A stretch of 64,000 nt of DNA, from contig JAJEKV010000099.1 of the NCBI GenBank assembly GCA_021234155.1, positions 1,636,297 through 1,700,296 on the forward strand. The letters run 5' to 3'. The notes below the pieces were generated by a model, which was not told the DNA's origin, searched no databases, and worked only from the letters and a program-made list of their open reading frames with translations. The position numbers were made by a program, and so were the translations under genes. The stretch comes from Isoetes taiwanensis. Lineage: Eukaryota > Streptophyta > Lycopodiopsida > Isoetales > Isoetaceae. Every line of letters starts with the position of its first letter. Position 1 is the stretch's first letter. Below are positions 35,620 to 46,395 of the stretch, in pieces.

Positions 35620-37150
35620 AATGTTGGAGCCTAGGTGGCATGTTGGAGCCCACGCGGGCATATTTGAGCCACCTTGGCAAGTTGGAGCATAGGTGGCATG
35701 TTGGAGCTCATGGGCATGTTTCAAAGACGTTGGAGCCTAGGTGGCATGTTTGAGCCATTTTGTCATGTTGGAGCCTAGGTGGCATGTTGGAGCCACCTTG
35801 GCATGTTTGAGCCTAGTGGTGATGTTAGAGCCACCTTGGCATGTTGGAGCCCAAGTGGCATGTTTGAGCCACCTTGGCATGTTGGAGCCTAGGTGGCATG
35901 TTGAAGCCCATGTGGCATGTTTGAGCCACCTTGTCATGTTGGAGCCTAGGTGGCATGTTTGAGCCACCTTGGCATGTTGGAGCCCAGGTGGCATGTTGGA
36001 GCCCATGTGGCATGTTTGAGCCTAGGTGGCATGTTAGAGCCATGGTGGCATGTTGGAGCCTAGGGTGGCATGTTTGAGCCAACTTGGCATATTTAAGCCT
36101 AGATGGCATGTTGTGAGCCACCTTGGCATGTTGGAGCCTAGGTGGCATGGTGGAGCCCACGTGGCATGTTTGAGCCACCTTGGCATGTTGGAGCCTAGGT
36201 GGCATGTTGGAGCCTAGGTGGCAGCCCACCTTGGCATGTTTGAGCCACCTGGCATGTTTGAGCCTAGGTGGCATGTTGGAGCCTAGGTGGCATGTTTGAG
36301 TCACCTTGGCACGCTTGAGCCTAGGTGGCATGTTGGAGCCACCTTGGCATGTTGGAGCCTAAGTGAGCCCGCAGCATGGCATGTTTGAGCCTATGTGGCA
36401 TGTTTGAGCCACCTAGGAATGTTGGAGCCTAGGGTGGCATGTTGGAGCCCACGTGGCATATTTGAGCCACCTTGGCAAGTTGGAGCATAGGTGGCATCTT
36501 TGGAGCCAGCGTGGGCATGTTTGAGCACGCGTTGGAGCCTAAGTGGCATGTTTGAGTCATTTTGCATGTTGGAGCCTAAGTGGCATGTTGGAGCCACCTT
36601 GGCATGTTTGAGCCTAGGTGGCATGTTAGAGCCACCTTGGCATGTTGGAGCCCACGTGGCATGTTTGAGCCACCTTGGCATGTTGGAGCCTAGGTGGCAT
36701 GTTGAAGCCCAAGTGGCATGTTTGAGCCACCTTGTCATGTTGGAGCCTAGGTGGCATGTTTGAGCCACCTTGGCATGTTGGAGCCTAGGTGGCATGTTGG
36801 AGCCCACGTGGCATGTTTGAGCCACTTTGGCATGTTTGAGCCTAGGTGGCATGTTAGAGCTACGTTGGCATGCTGGAGCCTAGGTGGCATGTTTGAGCCA
36901 ACTTGGCATATTTAAGCCTAGGTGACATGTTGTGAGCCACCTTGGCATGTTGGAGCCTAGGTGGCATGGTGGAGCCCACGTGGCATGTTTGCGCCACGTT
37001 GGCATATTGGAGCCTGCATGGCATGTTAGAGTCCGCGTGGCATGTTGGAGCCACCTTGGCATGTTGGAGCCACCTTTGTGGCATGTTTGACCACCTTGGT
37101 GGCATGTTTGAGCCACCTTGGTGGCATGTTTGAGCCACCTTGGCATGTTT
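35620..37150. repeat. 19/57-bp minisatellite, block 2
   Basis: Three 19-bp variants alternate to make a 57-bp higher-order unit. On the minus strand they are ATGCCACCTAGGCTCCAAC, ATGCCAAGGTGGCTCAAAC and ATGCCACGTGGGCTCCAAC. Because 57 is divisible by 3, long frames stay open on the minus strand, including about 168 codons at 35825-36331 and 153 at 36391-36852. CACGTG G-box cores recur at about 36150, 36450, 36650, 36810 and 36975. Confidence 0.9.
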
Positions 37151-37213
37151 GAGCTGATTGGGACCTGAGATCATGTGCATATGCTCAAAAAATGGATTTG
37201 AGGCATAAAAAAG

Positions 37214-37218
<5 letters not shown>

Positions 37219-37287
<69 letters not shown>
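37219..37287. repeat. (CT)n microsatellite left of Harbinger A
   Basis: A pure CT run of about 69 bp is followed directly by CGCCACATGC, the left Harbinger A terminus. Confidence 0.98.
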
Positions 37288-37289
<2 letters not shown>

Positions 37290-37614
37290 CACATGCTTTT
37301 CGTAAAAAAATGTCTCTCAATACATACGGTTCCTCCCCGAAATGTACGTATTTTTCTGCGAGGAGAGGAGAGATGATTGTCTCTCGAGGCTTACCCTACC
37401 TCGTTATTAAGCGTAGAATTAGGCCGCTTTTGCGGATTTTTCGATCGTGCATCAATTCCGGACGAGAGAAAAATGTGGGATAATTCGATCGTAACGTTCA
37501 ATTGGCGCCAAATTGTGGGATATTCAAGCCCTGTTTTTCTTGGTTCGGCGGGCTATGTGGGATAATTCATTTCTAGTTTTCCTCCCCATTCTTTTTCGAT
37601 TCCGCCACCGAACC

Positions 37615-38956
37615 ATGGATCCTGGTCATTCTTGGTATGATTGCCATGCTTTTGGGGCTTTGACACTGGATTTGCATTACGTAGATATCGTTTGCAGCTA
37701 TTCTGAACTCAACGAGCTCGAAGATCCCCCGAACCTCGCTCGATGATGATGTTTTAGAAGACAACAATGGTATGTTTTTTATGATCCTGCAGCGTTAATG
37801 GTTATGGTTCCAAAGCAGGTTAGAAGACCACCTAGAAGATTTTGGATTGCTCCAAGGCGAGAACACAATGGGATAATATTGATAACCACGCATGGAATTG
37901 TATAGCTTCCTTCGAAGATGATATGTGGCACCAATTTTACTGTGATGAAGAGAGCCACATTTGAGAGATTAGTAGGTTTAATTGTGCCCTATCTTGTCGC
38001 CGGGTAATAAAGTAAGGCCCCCGTTGATCCGAGGAAAGCAGGTTGCTATGGTTTCAGATTTTCTTGCACACGGGATATGCCCCTACATGTCTGGGCCGAG
38101 ATTTTATGTTGGGAAGGCAACAAAGATGTAAATATACCAAGAAAATCACGCTTTGTATTGGCTTCAAGACAATGATGTACAAACGCTTTGTTGCAATGCC
38201 TACAGTGCAAGATTAATTCAAGGCATTAAGGAATTCCATGATGCAACCGGGTTGCCCAATATATATGGTGCGGTTGATCGGATCCCATATTTTTTATGGA
38301 GGAAACCCAAAAAAAGGACAATGGGGAAGACTATTACAGTTAGACATAAGAGGCATTCATGTCTCATGCAAGGAATTGTGACACATAGCGCACTTTTTTA
38401 TAAATGTTTGTGTAACAAGAACGTGTTCAAACCCATGATTCCAACCAGTTCAAGAAGAGCTCCATCTATAACAAAATTGCCTCCAAACAAATTTTACAAG
38501 AACCAAGCAGGACTCTTAGTGGCGTAAAAATCAAGAAGGGGCAGCCTATCGATCAAGATGTTCGTGTAAATATTCCACCATTACTATTAGGTGATTCACC
38601 TATTCTAGCGTGCCCTTTCTCCTTAAAGTCTTTCCTCAAAATCGTATGCTTATGGTAAGTTCAACAAAAGGATTTGTAGGGGCAGAGTGTGTGTGGAAAA
38701 TGGATTTGGCATTGTGAAGGAAAAATTGTAATTCTCAAACACTTGCCCGCATGTTGCCAAAGCTTCCAAAATCATACACGCATGTTGTGTTCTTTGGAAC
38801 TTCTGTATAATGGAAGACAAGGGCTGGGACATGCTGCCAATTGAAGATGATCCTCCACCAATTTACTACTATGAAACAGAAGCCATGAACAGGTCATTAA
38901 AAAAACAAGGTGATCAAATGAGGCACGTGTTATTTGAAAACTGGATGGACATGTGA
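37615..38956 (+). pseudogene. Harbinger DDE transposase, copy A
   Basis: The start ATG at 37615 (MDPGHSW...) lines up with that of copy C. Frames then switch repeatedly: MKRATFERLVGLIVPYL near 37945, a catalytic region reading GAVDRIPYFLWRKP where copy C has AVDGSHIYLY, and IPPLLLGDSPI with the second Asp. MDLALLKEKL-like sequence follows where VENGFGIVKEKFRIL is expected. The ORF ends at the TGA at 38956 after HVLFENWMDM. The altered motif and frameshifts mean no active enzyme. Confidence 0.75.
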
Positions 38957-39453
38957 TCCTATGATTGTTTTTTTTGTAGACAATAAATATTAAAAGCAAA
39001 AGTCAATTCTTATCCATCTCGCTAACTTCACTTATTTGTCAGGCATTTCTTACATTAAGATGAATAATTGATTCAGTTTAGTGCTAAGTTTCAAAACATT
39101 TCACTTGGAAATACTGAACAACCTGTTACAGAATTAGTGAGTCCTGTGACTTCACAATTAGAGAACTTAGAATAATAGGAAATATCATCTGTCCACAAAC
39201 AGGTTTGATAAGAGAAGTTTATATTCATAAAAAAAAAGATTACATAGGCATATAAAGCCCTCGTTTCAAAATAATTCAAGCATTTGAGCTGCCGAACATT
39301 CTCAAAGTGAGTCAAATGACTTCACTATACTAAAAAAAAGTCTGCACACCTTCCAATGATACCAGGAAATCTGCATGAATACATAGAGGCATTTTTTTTC
39401 ATCTGTCAGCTTCCAGAAGCAATCATATGAGAAAAAAATGGCAGCCATGCCAT

Positions 39454-40113
39454 TTAACATAAACAAAGGCATTTTATAAAAAGAAAATGCATAACAAAAA
39501 AAGAAAGGAACGAGAGTCGATTCGTGATAGAAAGGGGACAATGATCACATGGAAAGGTTGGACTACGAATTTCATGGAGGCACCACTTTTCCTGTAGCTT
39601 GACATAAACACACTCCATATGCCCTATCCGGTTGTTTGCAGAATTTGCTGCCCATTCCAAAACCTCCTGATCCACGCTAACGCCCATTCCAATGAAAACT
39701 ACAATGGTCTCCTTACTGAAGCTGCAATGAATAACCTTGTGAGACATAACTTGAACTTCAGGGTTTGCTGGCTGGACAGTGGGAGATGAAAATTGGCTTT
39801 CTTCTTGCTCCACTTCGTCCGATGAGTCTTCAAGATTCTCCTCATGATTTTCCTGAAAAACATTTTCTAAGCTCACAGGCGGGTCACTAAACTGCAGAGA
39901 ATCCCCACTGCTGTCGGGAAGAACCTCGTCACTGGAGGTAGGCCAGGTATCATGGTCAGAATAATAGGGTATCTCGGAGGAAGATGAAGATGTGGTGGGT
40001 GGAGTTCGATAGGAACTGGAAGAGGAACTAGAAGAGGAACTCGAAGAAGAGGAGGATCGGCTTGAGAGAGCGCTTGGCCGCTCACGACACTCTCCATATT
40101 GTCGGGCTTGCAT
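39454..40113 (-). CDS. Harbinger third ORF, Ser-rich/USP-like protein, copy A
   Basis: This is the intact representative, 219 codons from the ATG at 40113. Residues 15-35 are almost pure Ser, encoded by mixed AGT/TCC/TCT codons, so this is protein-level Ser richness and not a trinucleotide slip. Residues 40-105 are acidic (YYSDHDTWPTSSDEVLPDSS, EENLEDSSDEVEQEESQ). From about residue 125 a hydrophobic/helical block reads SHKVIHCSFSKETIVVFIG, SVDQEVLEWAANSANN, HMECVYVKLQEKWCLHEI. It resembles the first strand-helix-strand of universal stress protein domains without an obvious ATP loop. The last 40 residues are probably non-homologous tail. Conservation in copies B and C argues that it is part of the transposon. 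Its role is unknown. Confidence 0.6.
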   Translation of the reverse strand: MQARQYGECRERPSALSSRSSSSSSSSSSSSSSSYRTPPTTSSSSSEIPYYSDHDTWPTSSDEVLPDSSGDSLQFSDPPVSLENVFQENHEENLEDSSDEVEQEESQFSSPTVQPANPEVQVMSHKVIHCSFSKETIVVFIGMGVSVDQEVLEWAANSANNRIGHMECVYVKLQEKWCLHEIRSPTFPCDHCPLSITNRLSFLSFFVMHFLFIKCLCLC

Positions 40114-40299
40114 GCAAGAATTGGAGGGAGCTTAAGTAGCCTTTTACTTAATTTGGATGACCGTGACTAGAAGGCAATATTTAATGCTAAAATAATAGGG
40201 CTGTACAACTTCTTTTTAATATTTAAGACTATCGGATGATTTTTTTGACGGTTCCAAAAAGAAATTTAAAAAGCAAATAACCGAAAACGGACCTTTATT

Positions 40300-41391
40300 C
40301 CTTGTTTTGGCAAAGAAGTTTGGCAATTTCGAAAGCAAGGTCTCCTTTGTCATTTCACATATGCTTTGAGTCATTGCAGCCATTGACTCGCAATTTTCAG
40401 ACCGCTTGCAGATCTTATTGTTTCCAATTCCCGACCAACTCAATTTTCCTTGCACTTTCTTCTTCGTAAAATCTAATTTCTTCACCTCGATTGTCCCCAA
40501 ATGTGCTTGCCATCCGTGATATTCCCATTGCAATGTCCTCATCTATTTGCAACCCGGACTTCTTTCTACTTGTAGGTTTTCCACAAACTACATGTCTAGG
40601 ACTTGAAGTTTCCCCGTGGGTGTCCTATTGATTGGATTTTCTCGCATCACGGATCGCTCGGATTTCCCGTGTTCACATCATTGTTTGAATTGGGTGGATC
40701 AGCAAATTGGTCTTCAAATGTCGTGATCTCGCTCCAACAGTTTCAAAAACCGCCATTCATGAAAGATTCTCGAGTAATTAGTATGCAAGTCCGCAGCCTC
40801 AAAGCTTCATTGCCAAATTCACCATCATCACCAAAGACTCGGTATTGGATTATCGAGGTGACACCATATTTAACTTCTTCCATTCTGTCATACCACCACC
40901 GCTAACCGGATGGTTCAACCCTGTGATGGCTACAAGCCTCCTTCTCATCTTTAAATTTAGCTTGCAGCCTTATCCCATTTGTTCTTTAGTTGCCTCAGCT
41001 CCACTAAACCCCCAACAAAGGGCTGCAATTTCATCATAATTTCCCTCCATTGTGTGTTGAGAGGTTGAGGGTGCCTCCTGCTACCAATTTCATCTCGCTC
41101 GTGAGATTGAGGAATGTGGAGACACCGTGATCCTGTCCATTGCACGTGGGACTTCCTATTCTTTGTGTCTAACACTTTTGAATTTTCCTTCTCATGCACA
41201 ACAATAGCCAAAGCGTAATCGGTTTCTAAAGATTCACTCACAATATTGGAGGATGCCCCAATTTCACCAATACACGCTTTGGATCTCTTTTCTTTTGACT
41301 GCCTTGAAGAGGGAATTGGCTCGTAATTAGTCTCCAATTGCACATCCATGGAGATCTGGCCTGCCATTTTCCGGGTCCTTCTTGGTGCCAT
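40300..41391 (-). pseudogene. Harbinger Myb/SANT-like protein, copy A
   Basis: It starts at the ATG at 41391 (MAPRRTRKMAGQISMDV) and shows KNRKSHVQWT, LVELRQLKNKWDK and the C-terminal IEVKKLDFTKKKV and MAAMTQSICEMTKETLL helices. These match copies B and C. Several frameshifts and stops after about residue 90 break the ORF. Confidence 0.7.
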
Positions 41392-41890
41392 TTTTTCAAC
41401 CCGAGGAGGCACGAAGTTTTGCCGGTTGCCGCAAAGCATCGAGAGGCCTTAGACATCTGAATCCAATTAATTGATTGGGAATAAGGACGACATAAAAGGA
41501 AATTGACGATCGAGAAATTAATGAACTAATGCACAAAAAACATAATGCAAATGCTGCGCGGATCCGATGAATACGGATCAGAATCGGGCTAATTGCTTCG
41601 AGGAATTGGATACTTGGAGCAAGAATTAGCGGCCTTGAAGATCAAGAAACAGGGGAAATGGCTCTCGCTATTCGGGTGTGGGAAACATTTGGGCAGTTTT
41701 TCGTGCAAAATAAAATTAAGGCTAATTGTTTGGTTAGTGGGCATGAAAACGCCTCCTAACGTTAGGGGCGAATAATCATCTCGAGGTGAGAGTTGGGTTT
41801 TCCCCACTCTCACCCATCTCTCCCATCTCTCCCCATCTCTCTCTCAGATTCTCTCAGATTCTCTCGTCATCTCTCTTGACATGTGGCCAA

Positions 41891-41894
<4 letters not shown>

Positions 41895-41979
<85 letters not shown>
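41895..41979. repeat. (CT)n microsatellite right of Harbinger A
   Basis: An 85-bp CT run in the same strand orientation as the tract left of Harbinger A, as expected if the element inserted into one CT microsatellite. Confidence 0.98.
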
Positions 41980-41982
<3 letters not shown>

Positions 41983-42199
41983 GTGATCCGGAGGATAGAC
42001 TTGTTGGTTCCCATGGATGTTAAAGTTAAATTCAGTTCAATTCAATTTTGGGATCTTCATAATGCCTTTGCATTCTAGTTTTCTATAAGCATGAGGGGTA
42101 AAGGGACAATAGATGAGATATTGCATTTTTGCACCGGTCCCGCACCCCCCCTCAAGGATCTTGATGGTTTTGTTATGCAAAAAATTGGTGTTAAGTAAT

Positions 42200-42902
42200 T
42201 GAAGTAACTTGTCTTACATGGAATACTAGTATAAGGACATGTGATCGTGCATGCATCACATGTAGCAAATCAAGTACTGGCCCTACCACTATAAAGACCC
42301 GCGGATATGGAAGGATAGGACATGTAGAGAAGCAAGTATTCTTTCCTACTTCTATAAAGACATGTGACAATAGAAGTATTACACATGTCGTAATTCATGT
42401 ATTCTTTCCTACAATGCCTTCGCAAGAAATAAAAGTACTGTCCTACTACTATAAAGACATGTGACATGGAGGCATATGACATGTAGAGAATCAAGTATTC
42501 TTTCCTACTTCTATAAAGACATGTGACAATAGAAGTATTACACATGTCATAATTCATGTATTCTTTCCTACAATGCCTTAGCAAATAAAGTACTGGGTCC
42601 CTACTACTATAAAGACATGTGAATGGAAGTATAGGACATGTAGAGAATCAAATATTCTTTCCTACATCTATAAAGACATGTGACAATAGAATTATTAGAC
42701 ATGTAGAAATTCAAGTATTCTTTCCTACAGTGGATTGTATTATAAAATGAACATGTCACAATAGAAGAAACTACAAAACAACAGTGGATGTTTTAGTCCA
42801 CTGAAAAAAGAACACCATTATCGAACAAAACCATACCTCCACAAATCCACATGTAGGATTCTTTGAAAACAGGACATGTAGACCTACCAAAACTGATGTT
42901 TT
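42200..42902. repeat. Right subterminal repeats of the CACTA-like element
   Basis: Tandem units of about 150-180 bp contain CTATAAAGACATGTGAC, GGACATGTAGAGAATCAAG and GTATTCTTTCCTAC, each twice per unit in variant form. Three units lie between 42281 and 42740. ACATGTAG is shared with the left subterminal region. Confidence 0.75.
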
Positions 42903-42936
42903 CAACAGTGGACCAAAAACCGGGGTGAGTGTGCCC

Positions 42937-43142
42937 ATATCCTTATCTCTGAATCTTTTATTATAGACTGAATATGACATTTCAAAACCTTCAATATCTG
43001 GCATGGCATACAAATCGTGTTCCTTAGTCTCTACAAAACAGATAACATCAATGTTTTCTAAAATCTCCTGCATACTTATGATCTTGTCGATAGTCAATCG
43101 GTTTATATTCCAGACTGCTATCTTAAGACCTCCCTCGCCTAC
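42937..43142 (-). pseudogene. LINE ORF2 start (endonuclease N-terminus)
   Basis: Following the ORF1 stop, the frame reads GLKIAVWNINRLTIDKIISM, ILENIDVICFVETKEHDL and MSYSVYNKRFRDKDMG. This is the first strand and catalytic Glu (ETKEH) of an APE-like endonuclease. It is cut at 42936 by the CACTA-like element and resumes at 28388. Confidence 0.75.
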
Positions 43143-43903
43143 CTATTCAATAACATCCTTACCTTTGAGCCACTTCACCTTTTGATTATTCGATTTTGCC
43201 TCTTTGAATTTTGCTAATTCTTGTTTCTTCTCCTGCAGCTGCTCCTTTGTTAAATCCTCATTTACCCAGACGAATTTACCCTTGAGCATGTGTCTCTGTT
43301 TAAGCACCTGAAATCGCTCCTCCCTGTTTGAGAATTTTACCAGTATGTGTCGGGTTCCATGGTCTCTTTTCCCAATCCGGAAAGCATCTGCTATCTGCAC
43401 CCTGTTCACCTGCATTTCCTCTGTGAAAAATTTGGAAACGACCTCTTTTGTCTCTTCCTTATCCTTCTCTGGCAGCCCCACGATCCTTAAATTCAAAGCC
43501 CTCTGCTTTCTTTCCTAGGTTTCCATATAATCTTCAAACGCATGCTTTAATTCTGAAATCTCTGCACTTTGATCATCATTTCCCTCTTCCACTGCTTATC
43601 CATTCAGAATCACGAGATATTGGCCTTAACTATCTCTATCTCCTCTTGCATGTTTCGAAGGTTTTTCTGTAACACCTCATTCTCTGCCTTTAGACTTCGG
43701 ATTTCCAGCATTAATTTGTCTTCCCGCCTTTCCCATTCCCCCGAAAAGCCATAAGCTCCTCCTTTTGTCGACTCTTCATTTAAATGCCGTAATCTTCTTC
43801 CATATGGTTGCCAACCAAACCTCTTCCCTGCTTGTGGTTCTCGACGAGTCTCCATCCCAATCCGCCCCGAAGTTTTTCTTCGTGGCTTTGGTGCTTTGGC
43901 CAT
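43143..43903 (-). pseudogene. LINE ORF1, coiled-coil plus RRM-like nucleic-acid chaperone
   Basis: ORF1 proteins coat LINE RNA. The ATG at 43903 starts MAKAPKPRRKTSGRIG, followed by a coiled coil (KLMLEIRSLKAENEVLQKNL). After a frameshift near 43600 comes the RRM-like block LRIVGLPEKDKEETKEVV, VNRVQIADAFRIGKRD, RHILVKFSNREERFQVLKQR and a basic C-terminal helix to the TAA at 43143. The (CT)n tract lies 36 bp upstream. Confidence 0.75.
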
Positions 43904-43939
43904 TGCAAAGGTACAAAGACAAAGCCCAAAACGCGCCGC

Positions 43940-44049
<110 letters not shown>

Positions 44050-44529
44050 TACGCCACATGATAGAGATACGGGACTAGAGATTAGGAGATTTGTACGAGA
44101 GACAATAAGAGAGATGAGAGATGGGGAGAGATGGAGAGATGGGTGAGAGTGGAAAACCCAACTCTCACCTTGAGATGATTCGGCCCAACAAACCGTTAGG
44201 GGTGTTTTCATTGCCCACTAACCATAATTTTTTTTCGCCAAAAAACCGCCCAAATGTTTCCCACACCAAAACCACTTTATTTCCCGCTTGTTGATCTTCA
44301 AGGTCGCCTTAATTTTGCAAAGCAATTAGCCGATTACGATCCGGGTATTCGTCAGATTTCGCACCCATTTGCATTCTGTTTTTTGAGCATTCATACATTA
44401 AGTTTTGAACCTCAATTTCATTTTCAAGTCTTCCTTATTCCCCTACAATTATTTGGATTCAGATGTCTAAGGCCTCTCGACCGCTTTTGCCGCTAGCAAC
44501 AAGCCTTTCTGGCTCCTCGGGTTGAAAAA

Positions 44530-45622
44530 ATGGCATCAAGAAGGACCCAGAAAATGACAGGCCAGATCTCCATGGATGTGCATTTGGAGACAAATTCCGA
44601 GCCAATTCCATCTCCAAGACAGCCAAAGGAAAGAAGATCCAAACGAGTATTGAGCAAAATTCAGGCATCCTCTGATATTGTGAGTGAATCTTTTGAACTG
44701 ACCGCTTTGGCTCTTTGTTGTGCACAAGAAGGAAAATTCAAAAGTGATAGACACAAAGAATAGAAAGTCTCATGTGCAATGGATGTGATCAAGGTGTCTC
44801 CACCTTCCTCAATCTCTTAAACGAGATGAAATTAGTAACCAATGGCACCCTCAACCTCTCTAACACAATGGAGGGAAATTATGATCAAATTGCAGCCTAT
44901 AGTTGGGGGTTTAGTGGAGCTAGGACAACTAAAGAACAAATGGGATAAGCTCCAAGCTAAATTCAAAGATGAGTAGGAGGCTTGTAGCCGATGGGTTTTG
45001 AACCATCAACTTGGCCTGGTATGGATGGGGAATGGAAGAGGTGAAGTATGGTGTGACCTCGTGATAATCCAACCTGTGGGTCGGGTGATGATGGCGTAAT
45101 TTGGGAATGAAGCTTTTGAGGTCAGCAGACTTGCATACAAATTTCTCAAAATCATTATGAATGACACTTTCTTTGAAACTGTTGGAACAGATGCAGCATT
45201 TGAAGACCACTTTGAAGATCCACCCAATTCAAATAATAATGTAAACACGGAAACTGAAAGCAGGTCGTACCATGCCGCATATTCCAATCAATAGGACACC
45301 AACAGAAAACCGCATTGATTCTTCAAGTCCTAGATCACCGTGATGTAACCAGCACTGAGTTTGTGGAAAAGCTACAAGTAGAAAGAAGTCCAAAGTTACG
45401 TATAGATGAGGACATTGCAATGGGAATATCACAGATGGCAAGCACATTTGGGGACACTGAGGTGAAGAAATTGGATTTCTTGAAAGAAGAAAGTGCAAGA
45501 AAAATTGAGTTGGTTAGGGAATTGGAAACAATAAGGTTCTGGCCAACAGCTTGAAAATTGTCGAAGTCCATGGCTGCAATGACTCAAAGCATTTGTGAAA
45601 TGACAAAGGAGACATTGCTCTA
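44530..45622 (+). pseudogene. Harbinger Myb/SANT-like protein, copy B
   Basis: It starts at the ATG at 44530 (MASRRTQKMTGQISMDVHL). Frameshifts near 44690 and 44760 break it. Later parts in other frames are ELGQLKNKWDKLQAKFKDE, FETVGTDAAFEDHFEDPPN, RIDEDIAMGISQMASTFGD and MAAMTQSICEMTKETLL. This covers the same SANT-like helices and C-terminal helix as copies A and C. Confidence 0.7.
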
Positions 45623-45839
45623 AATTGCTAAACCGGGCTACCAAGAACAAGGACTAAAGCTTCGCTTTTCGGTTTTTCGCTTTTAGAAATTCTATTTTAG
45701 AACCGCCTCAAACCCACTAGTATTCCTAAATATTGAATGAATTGTAATCGCCCTATTTCTTTTAGTATTAATTATTGTCTTCTAGTCACAATCACCCAAA
45801 TTCGTAAAAGGCTATTTAAGCTTTTTCAATTCCTTTGCA

Positions 45840-46395
45840 TGCAAGCCGGCTCCAAAACATGGAGAGAATCGCGGAACCGTTAAAACCACCTCGTTCTCCA
45901 AGCTCAAGCTCATCTTCGCCTTCCTCCCGCGGACCTCTTCCACTTTCTTTGACTCCGCATTCTACTTCTTCTTCTTCTTCTTCGAAAGTGAGGTTCCATT
46001 TTATTCTCGGATCATGACTCATGGCCTACTTCTAGTGAGGAAATTCTTCCCCGACAAAAGAGCGGAAGAGCAACAGCTCGTTGATCATCCGCTTAGCTTG
46101 AAAAAACATTTTTTAGGAGAACCGTGTTTCGGATGAAGACTCTTTCCGACGAAAGCAAGAAGAAAGCCAAGATTTTTCCCCGGCCCAGGTTGCAAACCCC
46201 TCGGTAGAAATCATCTCTCACAAGGTTATCCATTGCGCTTCTCCAAGAAGACCATTGCGCTTTTTTTGGAAATGGAGGTGAGTATAGAAGATGAGGTTTT
46301 GGAATGGGCGCAAATTCCTCGCTAATAACCAAACAGCCATATGGAATGTGTTCACATTAGGCTCCAAGAAAAATGGTGCCTCCATGAAATAATGA
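45840..46395 (+). pseudogene. Harbinger third ORF, copy B
   Basis: A Ser-rich stretch (SPSSSSSSPSSRG) is followed, across frameshifts, by QEESQDFSPAQVANPSVEII, SHKVIHC, EDEVLEWAQI and HMECVHIRLQEKWCLHEI. This matches copy A closely over its second half. The repeated frame changes show that it is dead, yet the protein-level match persists. Confidence 0.6.

Larger units (their letters stand above)
37288..41887. mobile_element. PIF/Harbinger element, copy A
   Basis: It runs from GCCACATG (37288-37295) to the inverted CATGTGGC (41880-41887), with CT microsatellites in the same strand orientation on both outer sides. Its genes are transposase (+) at 37615-38956, the third ORF (-) at 39454-40113 and the Myb-like gene (-) at about 40300-41391. 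It is the most complete of the three copies, although transposase and Myb both have frame breaks. The subterminal GA-rich sequence and GTTAGGGGC at the Myb end match copies B and C. Confidence 0.7.
28389..42933. mobile_element. Large CACTA-like DNA transposon
   Basis: The ends are 31-bp inverted repeats matching at 27 positions. They start CACACT[G/C]ACCCCG and end TTTTGGTCCAC[A/T]GTTG, at 28389-28419 and 42903-42933. The flanking CCC is a 3-bp target duplication, and excision restores the LINE reading frame. Short ACATGTAG-type repeats fill both subterminal regions, another CACTA hallmark. I find no TNP2-type transposase, so this copy is probably non-autonomous. Its 14.5 kb are filled by satellites, a GC-rich block and a nested Harbinger element. 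The terminus CACACT differs from the canonical CACTA/CACTG, so the superfamily call is tentative. Confidence 0.7.
25240..43939 (-). mobile_element. LINE retrotransposon, split by a CACTA-like element
   Basis: Read on the minus strand, the LINE begins at 43939 directly after a (CT)n tract. It runs through ORF1 and the start of the endonuclease to 42934, and resumes at 28388 with the rest of the endonuclease, RT and zinc tail to about 25240. It ends AATAAA followed by (CT)n instead of poly(A). Removing 28389-42933 and one CCC copy makes the endonuclease frame continuous across the junction (DKDMGNGGIACFVRHK), which shows that the two halves are one insertion. Confidence 0.8.

Noticed and set aside
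31935-37150. Regularly spaced short repeats as a possible CRISPR-like array
   Set aside because: The units are contiguous 19-mers without unique spacers, in a plant nuclear context. This is a minisatellite.
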